DNA of 41,809 bases from contig CBDUYN010000081.1 of the NCBI GenBank assembly GCA_965371445.1, positions 1 through 41,809 of the forward strand, read 5' to 3'. Within the stretch, counting starts at the first letter, position 1, and every line of letters starts with the position of its first letter. The position numbers and the translations under genes were made by a program. Source of the stretch: DASWIG01 sp965371445. Its GTDB lineage: Bacteria; Acidobacteriota; Thermoanaerobaculia; Multivoradales; J023. Below the pieces are notes generated by a model, which saw nothing but the letters and a program-made list of their open reading frames with translations, ran no database searches and was not told where the DNA came from. Shown piece by piece: positions 26,101 through 34,600 of this stretch.

Positions 26101-27460
26101 CAATCGGCGGATTGGCGGCCATGCGGACGTGCTTTTGTGGGACGACGAGCGACGTGGCTGGTGGTCGGCGTGTCAGCGTCGGCGTCGGTCCGATCTGCGG
26201 CGTGCGGTCGCCGGCACCATGACGGCGCTGATGGTCCTGCTCTTGGTGACGTGGGGGGCGTGGCGACAGGCCCGTTACCGTCAGGAACGACTGGACCTCC
26301 TCGAACAGGTGTCGGGCGGCGAGCCGGAAGCCGCGCTTCTTGCCGTCCAGCAATTACTGAAACGGGGCGACACCCAGCCGGAAGAGTTTCTCATAGCTCT
26401 GAAGAAGACCGAGGTCGCCATGGACGTGTTCGGGCTAGGTGCCATCAAGGCTAAAGCACGCTCCTCTCTAATCCTGGAGGTGGTGGGTCTCGCCATCCCC
26501 TGGGTCGAAGAGACGCCGGAAGACCCTGCGCTGATCGCCAATCTGGTCTGGGCTCTCGACTATGGGCCGGGGCGGGATCCCGTCTTCGCTTCTCAGGCGA
26601 CTGAGTTACGCGATCGCGTCCTGGAGCCGTTGCGCAAACTGAAGCCGCCTCCTCTAATTCGGGCTGACGATCCGGACTGGATTGAGATCCCGTCGGGCAT
26701 TTTTCTGATGGGAAGCCCCAAGGGAGAGGGATGGGACAACGAGCATCCCCAGCACGAGGTGACGATCTCTTCCCTCCGCATCCTCCGGCACGAGGTTACC
26801 AATGCCGAGCTCCGGCGTCTCGCGCCGGATCACCCGAGCGACGCAATTAGAGAAGAAGAGAACGCCGAACTGCGTTCGTACTACGAGAGCCGCTTCACCG
26901 CCGACGACCTTCCTGCCGCCTTCGTCTCCTGGTACCAGGCGTATACCTATGCCGCATGGATCGGTGGCCGGTTGCCCACCGAAGCTGAGTGGGAATACGC
27001 CGCCCGCGCCGGCTGTCCCTATGCGTATTGCAATCGAGACGGCAAGGAAGCCACCGTAGAGGCCGTCGCCTGGACATCTGAAAACTCCCCTGATGTACCA
27101 TTTCTAAGCTATACGACAGATATACCTTCGACCGTTATGAAGCTCGAGCCGAATCCCTGGGGTATCTACGACATGCTCGGCAACCTCTGCGAGTGGAATG
27201 CCGACTGGTACGCTGGATATCCAGCCGAGTCAACCACGGTCCGTACCCGAAGCGACCCCTGGGGACCTGCCGCCTACAGCGGCGTCAGGCGCGTGGTTCG
27301 CGGGGGTAGCTTCAGGGACAATGCGACGAGTGCGCGCGTGGCGAGGCGTGACTGGTTTCCCCCGGACATCACGTTCGATAACCCGGACATCGCGTTCGAC
27401 AAGCTGGGCTTCCGTGTCGTTCTCCCCGGCCGCCCCGAGCGATTGATAGTGGATCCTTGA
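23126..27460 (+). CDS. Ser/Thr kinase - class III cyclase - nSTAND1 NTPase - FGE-like fusion protein
   Basis: 1444 residues. Kinase domain 12-270: GRGGMGEV, Lys42, HRD with Asp133, DFG Asp151. Class III nucleotide-cyclase-like domain about 296-440 (VLSDLVDSTKLVERLGD, GFLLLFER). nSTAND1 NTPase about 545-1000, with the PYTHPDL...GRDDDLDDL entry motif, Walker A APSGTGKSS (Lys594) and Walker B VLVLDQFED (Asp667). One transmembrane helix is at about 1031-1047. A formylglycine-generating-enzyme-like (C-type-lectin fold) domain at about 1180-1440 ends in RVVRGGSF...LGFRVV. That C-terminus lacks the paired catalytic Cys of true FGE, so it is probably a binding module. The layout reads as sense (FGE fold), switch (STAND), signal (kinase/cyclase). 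The gene is convergent with a paralogue 104 bp away. Confidence 0.88.
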   Translation: MDETTQAQELGPYRFDVLLGRGGMGEVYKAWDTRLERWVAVKRLRTDRASADERERFRREARAAAQLGHPAILQVFDVLEDNGDWIVMEMVDGPDLATLVEDGPLVPRLVVDYGRQIADGLAAAHAKGIVHRDLKTQNVMVLPSGHLKILDFGLAKTLDGDQSLQGLAGTPRAMSPEQALGRDVDARSDLFAFGVLLYELLTARSPFQGSSIGETLHRVATHRQPPVRDFDARIPAALSDLVDQLLEKDRRHRPPSAGAVAHDLADVAAGKPPVYPDPGSFDADPDATTLGTLEPLGEAVVRTLVLSDLVDSTKLVERLGDRTAAALFRQHDRLARDLLAKHEGLEIDKTDGFLLLFERPWNAVCYALAYHQALQQLSFETGVTLAARAGVHLGEVILLRNSDGDVARGAKPLEVEGIAKPTAARLMSLAEGGQTLLTHAAYDVARRSAVDQDDGIKRLFGDSGRLEWLAHGAYRFKGVADDVDVFEVGVEGVAPLRAPGGSEKAKKIPPNPPFLKGGTRLSDPSTTGPLPTPPPCTLRPWTPPAFPAEPYPVLLPYTHPDLLVGRDDDLDDLMTDLRTPVLVTGLHAPSGTGKSSLLLARLVPRLGSTGQPVALERHPREAGVASRLLADLLDDVGAVADDDWPGFVDRLAEVERLAGTPPVLVLDQFEDVLRTEEATPRTTLGVLLAATARRRPGLGGGVCRWLLSYRKEYHGAVVAWLGDVLCDARDIGVEGVEALPHDLSGPERFQDFALSPLGTPSAGGDDDQIRKVFQTAIERPFELRQDSGEPRYPWRFAPGHAECLALSFTDARRQRPDAPLTPELQVVLAHLLTQAGEDGVLTLPETGNLVDEALEIHLKRALENAFPGGSRTKRSRALLALRELASAHGRRDEGLPVEQLAKAVGDDGEEVLARLATPLTRLIVPWSSPDGPRYVLAHDRMAEVIVRVVEEEGQHGGLVVDAELLALRRFVALKTALHRSGQANATRVPRRHNRRIGGHADVLLWDDERRGWWSACQRRRRSDLRRAVAGTMTALMVLLLVTWGAWRQARYRQERLDLLEQVSGGEPEAALLAVQQLLKRGDTQPEEFLIALKKTEVAMDVFGLGAIKAKARSSLILEVVGLAIPWVEETPEDPALIANLVWALDYGPGRDPVFASQATELRDRVLEPLRKLKPPPLIRADDPDWIEIPSGIFLMGSPKGEGWDNEHPQHEVTISSLRILRHEVTNAELRRLAPDHPSDAIREEENAELRSYYESRFTADDLPAAFVSWYQAYTYAAWIGGRLPTEAEWEYAARAGCPYAYCNRDGKEATVEAVAWTSENSPDVPFLSYTTDIPSTVMKLEPNPWGIYDMLGNLCEWNADWYAGYPAESTTVRTRSDPWGPAAYSGVRRVVRGGSFRDNATSARVARRDWFPPDITFDNPDIAFDKLGFRVVLPGRPERLIVDP
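24644..24680 (+). repeat. GC-rich palindromic element inside coding sequence
   Basis: CCCCCCTTT (24658-24666) pairs with AAAGGGGGG (from 24670) around CCT, preceded by aaaatcccccctaa. It is in frame and encodes KKIPPNPPFLKGG in the linker before the STAND domain. The same element occurs twice in the convergent paralogue. It behaves like a palindromic repeat that tolerates insertion into reading frames. Confidence 0.85.
27281..27433 (+). repeat. Candidate variable region 1 at the FGE C-terminus, with a 21-bp tandem duplication
   Basis: Flanks match the paralogue almost perfectly (ggcgtcaggcgcgtg at the left, a gggcttccg anchor at the right), while codons between them differ in clusters. Inside, 27362-27382 and 27383-27403 are tandem 21-bp copies with three differences, encoding PDITFDN and PDIAFDK; the paralogue lacks the second copy. 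The pattern suits a diversity-generating retroelement target, but no reverse transcriptase or template repeat is in the window. Confidence 0.5.
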
Positions 27461-27564
27461 TTTTCTAGAGCTGTGCTCTGCGGCACGACCAGCAATCGAC
27501 AGCAAAATCTGGCCGACGGCGACCGATTCCAGCGCGTTTAGCCGGCCAGGATGCCGGATACCGA

Positions 27565-30500
27565 TTAATGATTCTCCATCTGTGGGTAGGGGCGACTGGA
27601 ACGTCGGCCGCTGGGAAGGGCGACCCGGAAGCCTAGGAGGTCGCTCCCGAAGTCCGGGGAGTGCCTGCTACGGAACGCCACGCGCGCCCACCAAGCGTCG
27701 CTCCTGAAGCCACCACCGCGAATCACGCGCCTGACGCCGCTAGGGGCGGCAGGTCCCCAGGGGTCGCTTCGGGTATAGGCCGAAGTCGGCTCGGCTGGGT
27801 ACCCGGCGTACCAGTCGGCATTCCACTCCCAGAAGTTGCCAAGCACGTCATAGATACCCCAGGGATTTGGCTCGAGCTTCATGACGGGCGAAGGTATATC
27901 TGTCGTCTTGTCCTGAAACGGGACGTCAGGTGAGTTTTTTTCGATCCAGCCGACGTCTTCAACCGCGACTTCTTTGCCGTGTCGGTTGCAGTAGGCATGA
28001 GGACAGCCGGCGCGGGCGGTGTATTCCCACTCGGCTTCTGTGGGCAAACGTCCACCCAGCCATGCAGAATAGGTCCAGGCCTGGTACCAGGAAACAAAGG
28101 CGGGAAGGTCGTCAGCGGTGAAGTGGTTCTCGTAGAGCGAGCGCCTTTCGTCTTGCTCAGTTTCCTCGATCGCTCTGATCGGGTGATCAGGCACCAGGCG
28201 CCGAAAATCAGCATTGGTGACCTCGTGCCGGAGAATCCGGAAAGCGGAGACTCTCACCCTGTGCTGCGGTTGCTCGTTGTCATCTCCCTCTCCTTCCGGG
28301 CTCCCCATCAAAAAAGTGCCCGCCGGAACCTCAATCCAGTCCGGATCGTCCGCCCGAATCGAGGGGGGCGTCCTCAGCTCTCGAATCGGCTTCAAGACGC
28401 GGTTTCGCAATTCGACCGCCTGCATGGCGAATGCGGGATCCCTCCCTGGGCCATAGTCGAGCGCCCAAACGAGGTTGGCGATCAGCTCAGGATCTTCAGG
28501 CGTCTCCTCGACCCAGGGCAATGCCAGCTCCACCAACCGGAGCACCGCGACAGACCGCTCCTCACCCTCGAACGTACCCAGGCCATGCTCCAGAACGTCC
28601 ATGGGGACCTCGGAAGATTCTTGGCGCTGCCGGAGTGCGGCAAGAAGATCCGCCTCGTCAAGGCCTGTGATGACGGCGGGGATCGCGTCGACCATCGAGA
28701 GCAGCCGCACCAGCGTGGTCAGCGTCGCCTCCGGGTCACGAGCAGTCTCTACCTCCTGAATCCAGCCTTTATAGGTGGTGCGACGTTCCGCCCACTTCCA
28801 CGCCCCCAGGCTGACGGCCACGACCACCGCCGCCGCGATACCCCAGCGGACGACCTTGCGCTGCCGGGAGCGCCTGCGGGCCGACCGGCAAGCCGCCCAC
28901 CAGCGCTGCCGTTCCTCCCCCCAAAGCAACGCCTCAGCATGCTTCTCGATCCGCCGAGTGTCGGCAAGAGCGATCCGCGTCGCCTCGTCAACCTCTCCCG
29001 ACGCAAAAAGCTCACTGTGCAGCGCCACGATCCGCCGCAGGCCGAGCAGCTCCGCATCGACGCCAAGCCCTGCAAACGTCCCCTCGTCGAAGAGCCGCAC
29101 CAGCACCTCGGCCATCCGATCGTGCGACAGCACGTAGACCTGCTCGCCGCCGTGCTCCTCCAGCAGCACCAGACGCGTCCGCGCCGTCGCCAGCTTCTCC
29201 AGCACCTCATGTCCCTCCGAACCGATCGCCTGCGCCAGCGCCGCCACCGGACGCCCGGCGTCGCGCCGGCCGTGGGCGTCGGCGAGCTCGCGCAACGCCA
29301 GGAGCGCCCGTGCCCGTCCGAGGCGCGTGTCGCGCCCGCCGAGGAAGGCGACGTCGAGCGAACGGCGCAGGTGCTCCTCGAGGGCCGCCTCGATCAGCTC
29401 GCCGGGGTCGTCGCGGACCTGGACGCTTACCTCAGCGTCCCGTGGCCTTCCCGCCCTCTCCAGCAGATGGGCGAGGACGACTTGCAGCTCAGGCGCCAAG
29501 GGCGCTTTCCGACGCTTCATCCGGGCCTCGGCGAAGGCGCGGGCGAGGCGCGCGGCACCGTCGGCGGCGAAGCGCCAGGGGTACCGGCGACTGCCGTCGT
29601 CGCGGGTCAGCGTCAGGGGTTGGGTGATGGCCGCTTCGAAGATACGGGACGATGCTGTGGTTGGGTCGTCCGTACCGGGGGTGGGGGTGCCGAGGGGTGG
29701 GAGGGCGTAGGATTGGAAGCGGTCGGGTCCTGATAGGTCGTGGGGGAAGGAAAATCCCCCCAAACCCCCCTTTCCTAAAGGGGGGCTTTCAGATTCTTGC
29801 TCCCCCTTTAGGAAAGGGGGCTGGGGGGATTTCCGCGCCTCGCGCAGCACGTCCCGCAACCAGCGGACGACATCGCTGTGAAACTCCTGACGATAAGCCA
29901 AAAGCCAACGGCAAGGCGGCCCGTCGAGCCCCGGCAGACGCTGCGCCGAGGACGCCAGAAGCGTCCCGATCACCGTCCGGGCGCGCCGCGCGCCGGGCAG
30001 GTCGCGGAACAGGCCTTCGAACTGATCGAGCACCAGGACGGGAGGGACGCCCTCCGCGGCGCGGCGAACGGCGTTCAATGCGTCGACGAAAGCGCGGGCG
30101 TCGTCGTCCTCGACGGCGTTCTCGTCTTCGACCAGCTCGCCGAGCAGGCGGCCGACGATCCCCGCCTCGCAAGGATGACGCTCGAACGCCACCGGACGCC
30201 TCTCGCCGCGCAGCACCGGCACAAGACCGCCGGCCAAGAGCGAGCTCTTGCCCGTCCCCGACGCCGCGTGCAGCCCCGTGATCGCCACTGGACGCGCCAG
30301 CAGACGACGCAGCTCGTCGAGCTCGTGGTCGCGTCCGGCCATGAGGTCCGGGTGGGTGTAAGGCAAGAGCACCGGGTAAGGCCGTTCGGGGAGCGCCGGC
30401 GGTGGCCACCGCCGGAGCGTCGGCTCGACGACGCTGCTGTGTTTTCGCTCAAGCGCTGCGAGGCTGCTGTTGTCCGAAGCCTGCTGGGACGCCTCCAACT

Positions 30501-30942
30501 GACGGCGGACGAGGGCGCGGAAGCCATCGACGTCGGCGGCGTCGAAGGGGACGGCAAGGCGCGCCAGCTCGCCGCGGAAGTCGCGCAAGACGGCGCTGGC
30601 GCGCGGGTCGTCCTCGTGGGAGGCGGCGGAGGCGTCGGCGGCGAGCAGAGGCAGGACGGGCTTGCCGTGCTCGAACCCGGCGCGCGTCTCCCACCACGTC
30701 CAGGGGTGCCGTCCGTCGCCGCCGAGCTCGGGCGGCGGGACGCGTCCGCGGCGGTGGCCGACAATGGCAAGCACGAGGTCGGTACGTTCGACTTGGCGGG
30801 CGCAGGCGCGCACCGGGTCGAGCCCATGGACGCCGGCGACGTCGCGCAGCACGGGCTCAAGCCGCAGCTCGCGGACGACGTCGCAGGCCGCGGCCTGGTG
30901 GGGCTCCAGCTCTTCCGGGGTGGAGGTGATGAAGATTCGCAT
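27565..30942 (-). CDS. DUF4062 - nSTAND1 NTPase - FGE-like fusion protein
   Basis: About 1125 residues from MRIFITSTPEELE (30942; a start seven codons earlier at 30963 is possible). The N-terminal DUF4062 domain (about 1-150) has the RIFITSTPEEL opening and a nucleotide-binding-like LAIVGHRRGR. The nSTAND1 NTPase shares PYPVLLPYTHPDL with the convergent paralogue and has Walker A AASGTGKSS (Lys about 232) and Walker B VLVLDQFEG. A transmembrane helix (WGIAAAVVVAVSLGAW) precedes an FGE-like domain ending RRVIRGGGF...LGFRVAL, again without catalytic Cys. It is paralogous to the kinase-cyclase protein from the STAND domain onward. DUF4062-STAND proteins occur in bacterial conflict systems, so a defence or signalling role is plausible (inference). 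Confidence 0.85.
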   Translation of the reverse strand: MRIFITSTPEELEPHQAAACDVVRELRLEPVLRDVAGVHGLDPVRACARQVERTDLVLAIVGHRRGRVPPPELGGDGRHPWTWWETRAGFEHGKPVLPLLAADASAASHEDDPRASAVLRDFRGELARLAVPFDAADVDGFRALVRRQLEASQQASDNSSLAALERKHSSVVEPTLRRWPPPALPERPYPVLLPYTHPDLMAGRDHELDELRRLLARPVAITGLHAASGTGKSSLLAGGLVPVLRGERRPVAFERHPCEAGIVGRLLGELVEDENAVEDDDARAFVDALNAVRRAAEGVPPVLVLDQFEGLFRDLPGARRARTVIGTLLASSAQRLPGLDGPPCRWLLAYRQEFHSDVVRWLRDVLREARKSPQPPFLKGEQESESPPLGKGGLGGFSFPHDLSGPDRFQSYALPPLGTPTPGTDDPTTASSRIFEAAITQPLTLTRDDGSRRYPWRFAADGAARLARAFAEARMKRRKAPLAPELQVVLAHLLERAGRPRDAEVSVQVRDDPGELIEAALEEHLRRSLDVAFLGGRDTRLGRARALLALRELADAHGRRDAGRPVAALAQAIGSEGHEVLEKLATARTRLVLLEEHGGEQVYVLSHDRMAEVLVRLFDEGTFAGLGVDAELLGLRRIVALHSELFASGEVDEATRIALADTRRIEKHAEALLWGEERQRWWAACRSARRRSRQRKVVRWGIAAAVVVAVSLGAWKWAERRTTYKGWIQEVETARDPEATLTTLVRLLSMVDAIPAVITGLDEADLLAALRQRQESSEVPMDVLEHGLGTFEGEERSVAVLRLVELALPWVEETPEDPELIANLVWALDYGPGRDPAFAMQAVELRNRVLKPIRELRTPPSIRADDPDWIEVPAGTFLMGSPEGEGDDNEQPQHRVRVSAFRILRHEVTNADFRRLVPDHPIRAIEETEQDERRSLYENHFTADDLPAFVSWYQAWTYSAWLGGRLPTEAEWEYTARAGCPHAYCNRHGKEVAVEDVGWIEKNSPDVPFQDKTTDIPSPVMKLEPNPWGIYDVLGNFWEWNADWYAGYPAEPTSAYTRSDPWGPAAPSGVRRVIRGGGFRSDAWWARVAFRSRHSPDFGSDLLGFRVALPSGRRSSRPYPQMENH
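27606..27738 (-). repeat. Candidate variable region 2 at the FGE C-terminus
   Basis: The minus-strand counterpart of 27281-27433. On the coding strand it runs from ggcgtcaggcgcgtg (plus 27724-27738) to the gcttccgggtcgccc end. Many of the differing codons are of the form NNC (AGC, GAC, TTC, CAC, TCC, CTC), which is what mutagenesis of AAC template codons would leave, although high GC3 also favours NNC. Confidence 0.45.
29751..29832. repeat. Pair of inverted palindromic elements inside the nSTAND1 coding sequence
   Basis: Element A (29751-29786) begins aaaatccccccaaa and contains the CCCCCCTTT...AAAGGGGGG stem. Element B (29801-29832) is its inverted copy ending ctggggggattt. Together they form a large inverted repeat. 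They translate in frame as KSPQPPFLKGE...PPLGKGGLGGF. In the convergent paralogue the same loop between DVL and HDLSGP is about 20 residues shorter, showing insertion into a surface loop of the NTPase region. Confidence 0.85.
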
Positions 30943-31051
30943 CCGGGGCCTCGGGAACCCCATTCTAGCGAGATTCTCTCAGAAGGAGGCCTGCGAACGC
31001 GCGGACGGCCTGGTGGCGTTGTGATATCCTCCGGTCCAGGAGGTCAGGACG

Positions 31052-31279
31052 ATGCCCCTTAGTCTGCAAGAGCTTGAAGACGAAGCCCTCCGGCTCCCCG
31101 TCGAATCCCGCGGCCGACTGGCCCATCGGCTGCTCGAAAGCCTGGAACCCTCGGACGCCGAGATCCAGGAACGCTGGGTCCGAGAAGCGGAGCAGCGTGC
31201 CGAGGAAATGAGGAGCGGCCGGCTGCGCGGCGAGCCGGTCGGCGAAGTGCTGGCGCGAATCCGCGCCAAGCTCGCATGA
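31052..31279 (+). CDS. RelB/ParD-like antitoxin (addiction-module component family)
   Basis: 75 residues. The N-terminus LSLQELEDEALRLPVESRGRLAHRLLESLEP is typical of the small putative addiction-module component family (helical, DNA- and toxin-binding); the acidic-basic C-terminus should wrap the toxin. ATG 31052 follows CAGGAGGT by 8 nt. The stop overlaps the toxin start by 4 bp (ATGA), the usual coupling. The pair probably represses its own promoter in the short gap before it. Confidence 0.85.
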   Translation: MPLSLQELEDEALRLPVESRGRLAHRLLESLEPSDAEIQERWVREAEQRAEEMRSGRLRGEPVGEVLARIRAKLA

Positions 31280-31578
31280 TTCCCGAAGCCGACATCCATC
31301 CCTTCGCCTCGCGCGAGCTCGAGGACGCAGCTCTCTTCTACGATCAGCGCGTCCAAGGCCTTGGCAAGAGGTTTCTACTTCGTGTCGAGAAAGCCATCGA
31401 GCAGATCCTTCTTTTTCCTGAAGCTGCTCCCATCGTAGGAGAAACGGTACGGCAAAAGGTCGTCGACCGATTTCCTTACAGCCTTTTCTACATCTTCGAG
31501 AAGAACGCGGTCTTCTTCGTCGCCGTCGCCCACCAAAAGCGCGAGCCGATGTACTGGAAAGATCGTTTGCCGAAGTGA
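31276..31578 (+). CDS. RelE/ParE-family toxin
   Basis: 100 residues, a normal size for this fold. It starts with the DIHPFASRELEDAALFYDQRVQGLGKRFL helix pair and continues with the beta core RFPYSLFYIF and VAVAHQKREPMYWKDRL, as in the plasmid-stabilisation/ParE group. RelE members cleave mRNA in the ribosome and ParE members poison gyrase; the sequence does not settle which. It is coupled to the upstream antitoxin. It sits between the STAND protein gene (divergent) and a housekeeping-like gene, consistent with a mobile module. Confidence 0.88.
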   Translation: MIPEADIHPFASRELEDAALFYDQRVQGLGKRFLLRVEKAIEQILLFPEAAPIVGETVRQKVVDRFPYSLFYIFEKNAVFFVAVAHQKREPMYWKDRLPK

Positions 31579-31623
31579 GGCCGCGCTGGGACGATTGCCG
31601 ACAGCTCTTTCAAGAGGACACCG

Positions 31624-34600
31624 ATGCCCATCACGAAATCTCATCTCCTGATCCCAGTCCTCGCCGCGCTCCTCGCCGCGCCGCTTGGCGCCCGCGCTCA
31701 ACCGGAAGGCTCCCCCTGGGACGCCGAGCCCTTCACCGCCGACGCCGAGGCGCTGGCGGCGGCCGCGGCCGAGCGCACGGTCGAGGAAGGCGTCGACCTG
31801 GAGATCCTCCTCCAGGAGGCTCACTTCCACTTCGACGAGGCGGGTCGGTTGGAACGACGAATTCGTTCCATCTTCCACGTCCTCACCCCGGTCGGCCTGC
31901 GCCAGCTGGCGACCGTGGAGGTGGCCTGGAGCCCCTGGCACCAGGAACGGCCGCAGTTGAAGGCCCGGGTCGTCACCGTCGACGGCACCGAGCACTGGCT
32001 CGATCCCACGACCGCCGCGGAAGCGCCGGTCTACGAGGACATGCCCGACATCCTGAGCGATCGCCTCCTGCTGCGCGCTCCCCTGCCGGCCGTCGCCGTA
32101 GGCGCGGTGATCGAACGCGAGGCCGTGGTCCGCGACACCGAGCCTTCTTTCAGCGACGGCACCGTGCACGGTTTCTCTTTCGCCCGTACCTACCCGGTAC
32201 GGCGAGCTCGGCTCGTCGTCGAGGCGCCCGTGGCCCTGCCTCTCCATTGGGTGACGCACAACCTCGAGGGCCTGGAGCCGGAACGAAGCGTCGACGGCGA
32301 CCGCGTTCGCCTGGTCTTTGAAGAGGGCTCCCGCGAACCGATCGAGAGCGTCGAGACCCTGACGCCGGGCGAGGTCCAGCAATTCCCGGTGGTGGGTTTC
32401 TCGACCGGAGAGTCCTGGGCGCGGATCGCCGAGCGTTACCACGAGATCGTCGAGGAGCGGCTCGCAGGGACGAAGCTTCCTCAGATCGTCAAACAGGCGA
32501 CCTCCGGGGTGAAATCGCGGCACGAAAAGATCGAGGCGCTCCTTGCCTGGCTCCAGAAGGAGATCCGCTACACGGGCCTTGAGTTCGGCGAAGGCGCGAT
32601 CGTGCCGAACCCCCCGGCGGCAACCCTGGAGCGGCGCTACGGCGACTGCAAGGACAAGGCGACGCTGCTCGTTGCGCTGCTGCGTGAGGCCGGCATCCCC
32701 GCGTACCTGGCGCTCCTCTCCGTCGGGCGGGGCCGCGACGTCGAGCCGCGCTTGCCGGGCTTCGGCGCTTTCGATCACGCGATCGTCTACGTACCGCGCG
32801 ACGGGAAGTCCGGCGAGGAAGCATGGATCGACCCGACTCACGAGTTCGCCGCCGCGGGCGAGCTGCCGATCCCGGACCAGGGACGCCTGGCGCTCGTTGC
32901 CGCGCCGGGGACCCAGGAGCTGGTCTTGACACCTGAGGCGCCGTCCGAGGCCAATCGCGTCGTGGAGACCCGCGAGGTCTTCTTGAACCCCGACGTGGGC
33001 GCCGCGCGGGTCGTCGAGACCTCCCAGATGTGGGGCTCGATCGGCCGCGGCCTGCGACGGAGCTACAGCCGGGCCGATCCTGCCGACGTCGAGAGCGCTC
33101 TTTTGACCTACGTCGGCACGAGCTACGCCGCCGACGAGCTTCTAAGCTGGAAGATCTCTGAGCCGAGCAACCTCAAGGAGACCTTCCGGATGCGCGTCGA
33201 GGCCAAGGGCGCTCAGGTGGCGATCACCGACCTGGGAGAAGCGATCGTGGCCGTCGTCCCGGCAGGGCTCCTCCAGCGCCTTCCCCAGGCCCTGCTCCAC
33301 GAAGCCGGCGAGGGGGAGAAGAAAAGGCGCTACGACCTGGTAGTGCCGGAGCCCTACGTCAACGAATGGCGCTACCGGATCACCGTGCCCGACGGGTACC
33401 GTCCGGCCTCGCTTCCCGAGGACGAGAGCCGTCGCCTCGGCCCGGCGAGCTTGACCTGGCAGCTGACGCAGCTGGACGACGGCGTCGTCGGCCTCGACCT
33501 GCGCTTCGACAGCGGCAAACGCCGCCTCTCCCCCGAGGAGGTCGACGCCTTCCGGAAAGCCGCTGCCGAGATCCGGGACGCCGAGCCGCTCGTGCTGCGC
33601 TTCGAGCACGTGGGCGAGACGCTGCTGGCCACCGGCGAGATCCGCGCAGCCCTGGAGGAATTCGACCGCCTGCGCGCGGCGCGTCCCGAAAGCGCCCTGC
33701 CGCACGTCCGCCGGGTAGGAGCGTTGCTCGCCGCGGGCCTCGGCGAGGCCGCTCGTCAGGAGGCCCGCGCCGCCGTCGAGCTCGAAGGCGAGCTCGACCT
33801 GAGCTACCAGATCCTCGGCTGGACCCTTCAGCACGACGCGATCGGGCGGCACCTGACCGGAGCTTTCGACCTTGCGGGTGCCGTCGAGGCCTACCGCAAA
33901 GGCAAGGAGATCAGCCCGGAGAACCTCGTCACCCGCCGCAACCTCGCGATCCTCCTCGAGCACGACGAGGAAGGTATGCGCTACAGCCGGCGGGCGCGGC
34001 TCGACGAAGCCGTCGACGAGTACCGTGAGCTCTTCGAGATGTCCGACGCCACAGGCCTTGAGGAGAACCTCCTCGTCGTCCTGGTTCGAGCCGAGCGTTT
34101 CGCCAAGGCGCTGGAGCTCGCGGAGACGCTGAACGAGTCGCCGGCCCGCGACATGGCCCGGCTGGTGGCGCTCGCCGCGACCGAAGGCGCCGCCGCCGCC
34201 GGCCGCGAGGCGGCCCGCGTCGACGAGGGGAGCCGTCGCCAGACGCTCGCCCAGGCTTCCCAGATGCTCGTACAGCTGCGTTACTACGCCGAAGCGGCAG
34301 CGCTCCTGACCGACGCCGCCCGCGGCGCCCCCAACGCCACGGCGGTCCTCAACTACGCTCAGACTTTGAAGAAGACCGTCCGCTACGAGGAGGTCGAGCT
34401 CGACGACACGGATCCCGAGAGCCTCGTCCGGCGGATCCTGATCGCGGCGCTCGCCGGTACCGAGGACGACTTGGAGGCGCTCTTCAGCCGCCATACCTCG
34501 CCCGAGGAGCTCGACGAAGAGCAGGAGAGCTTCCGGACGCTGGGACAGATCCTGCGCCGCGGCCTCCGGGACACGAGCATGCCCCACGACGCCGTCCTCG

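Noticed and set aside
27461..27564. Possible template repeat or terminator between the convergent STAND genes
   Set aside because: Only a 5-bp AGAGC/GCTCT hairpin without a correctly placed U-run; no similarity to the variable regions.
27979..29733. Plus-strand frame of 584 codons opposite the DUF4062-STAND gene
   Set aside because: Composition of an antisense shadow; the minus frame holds Walker A/B and FGE motifs.
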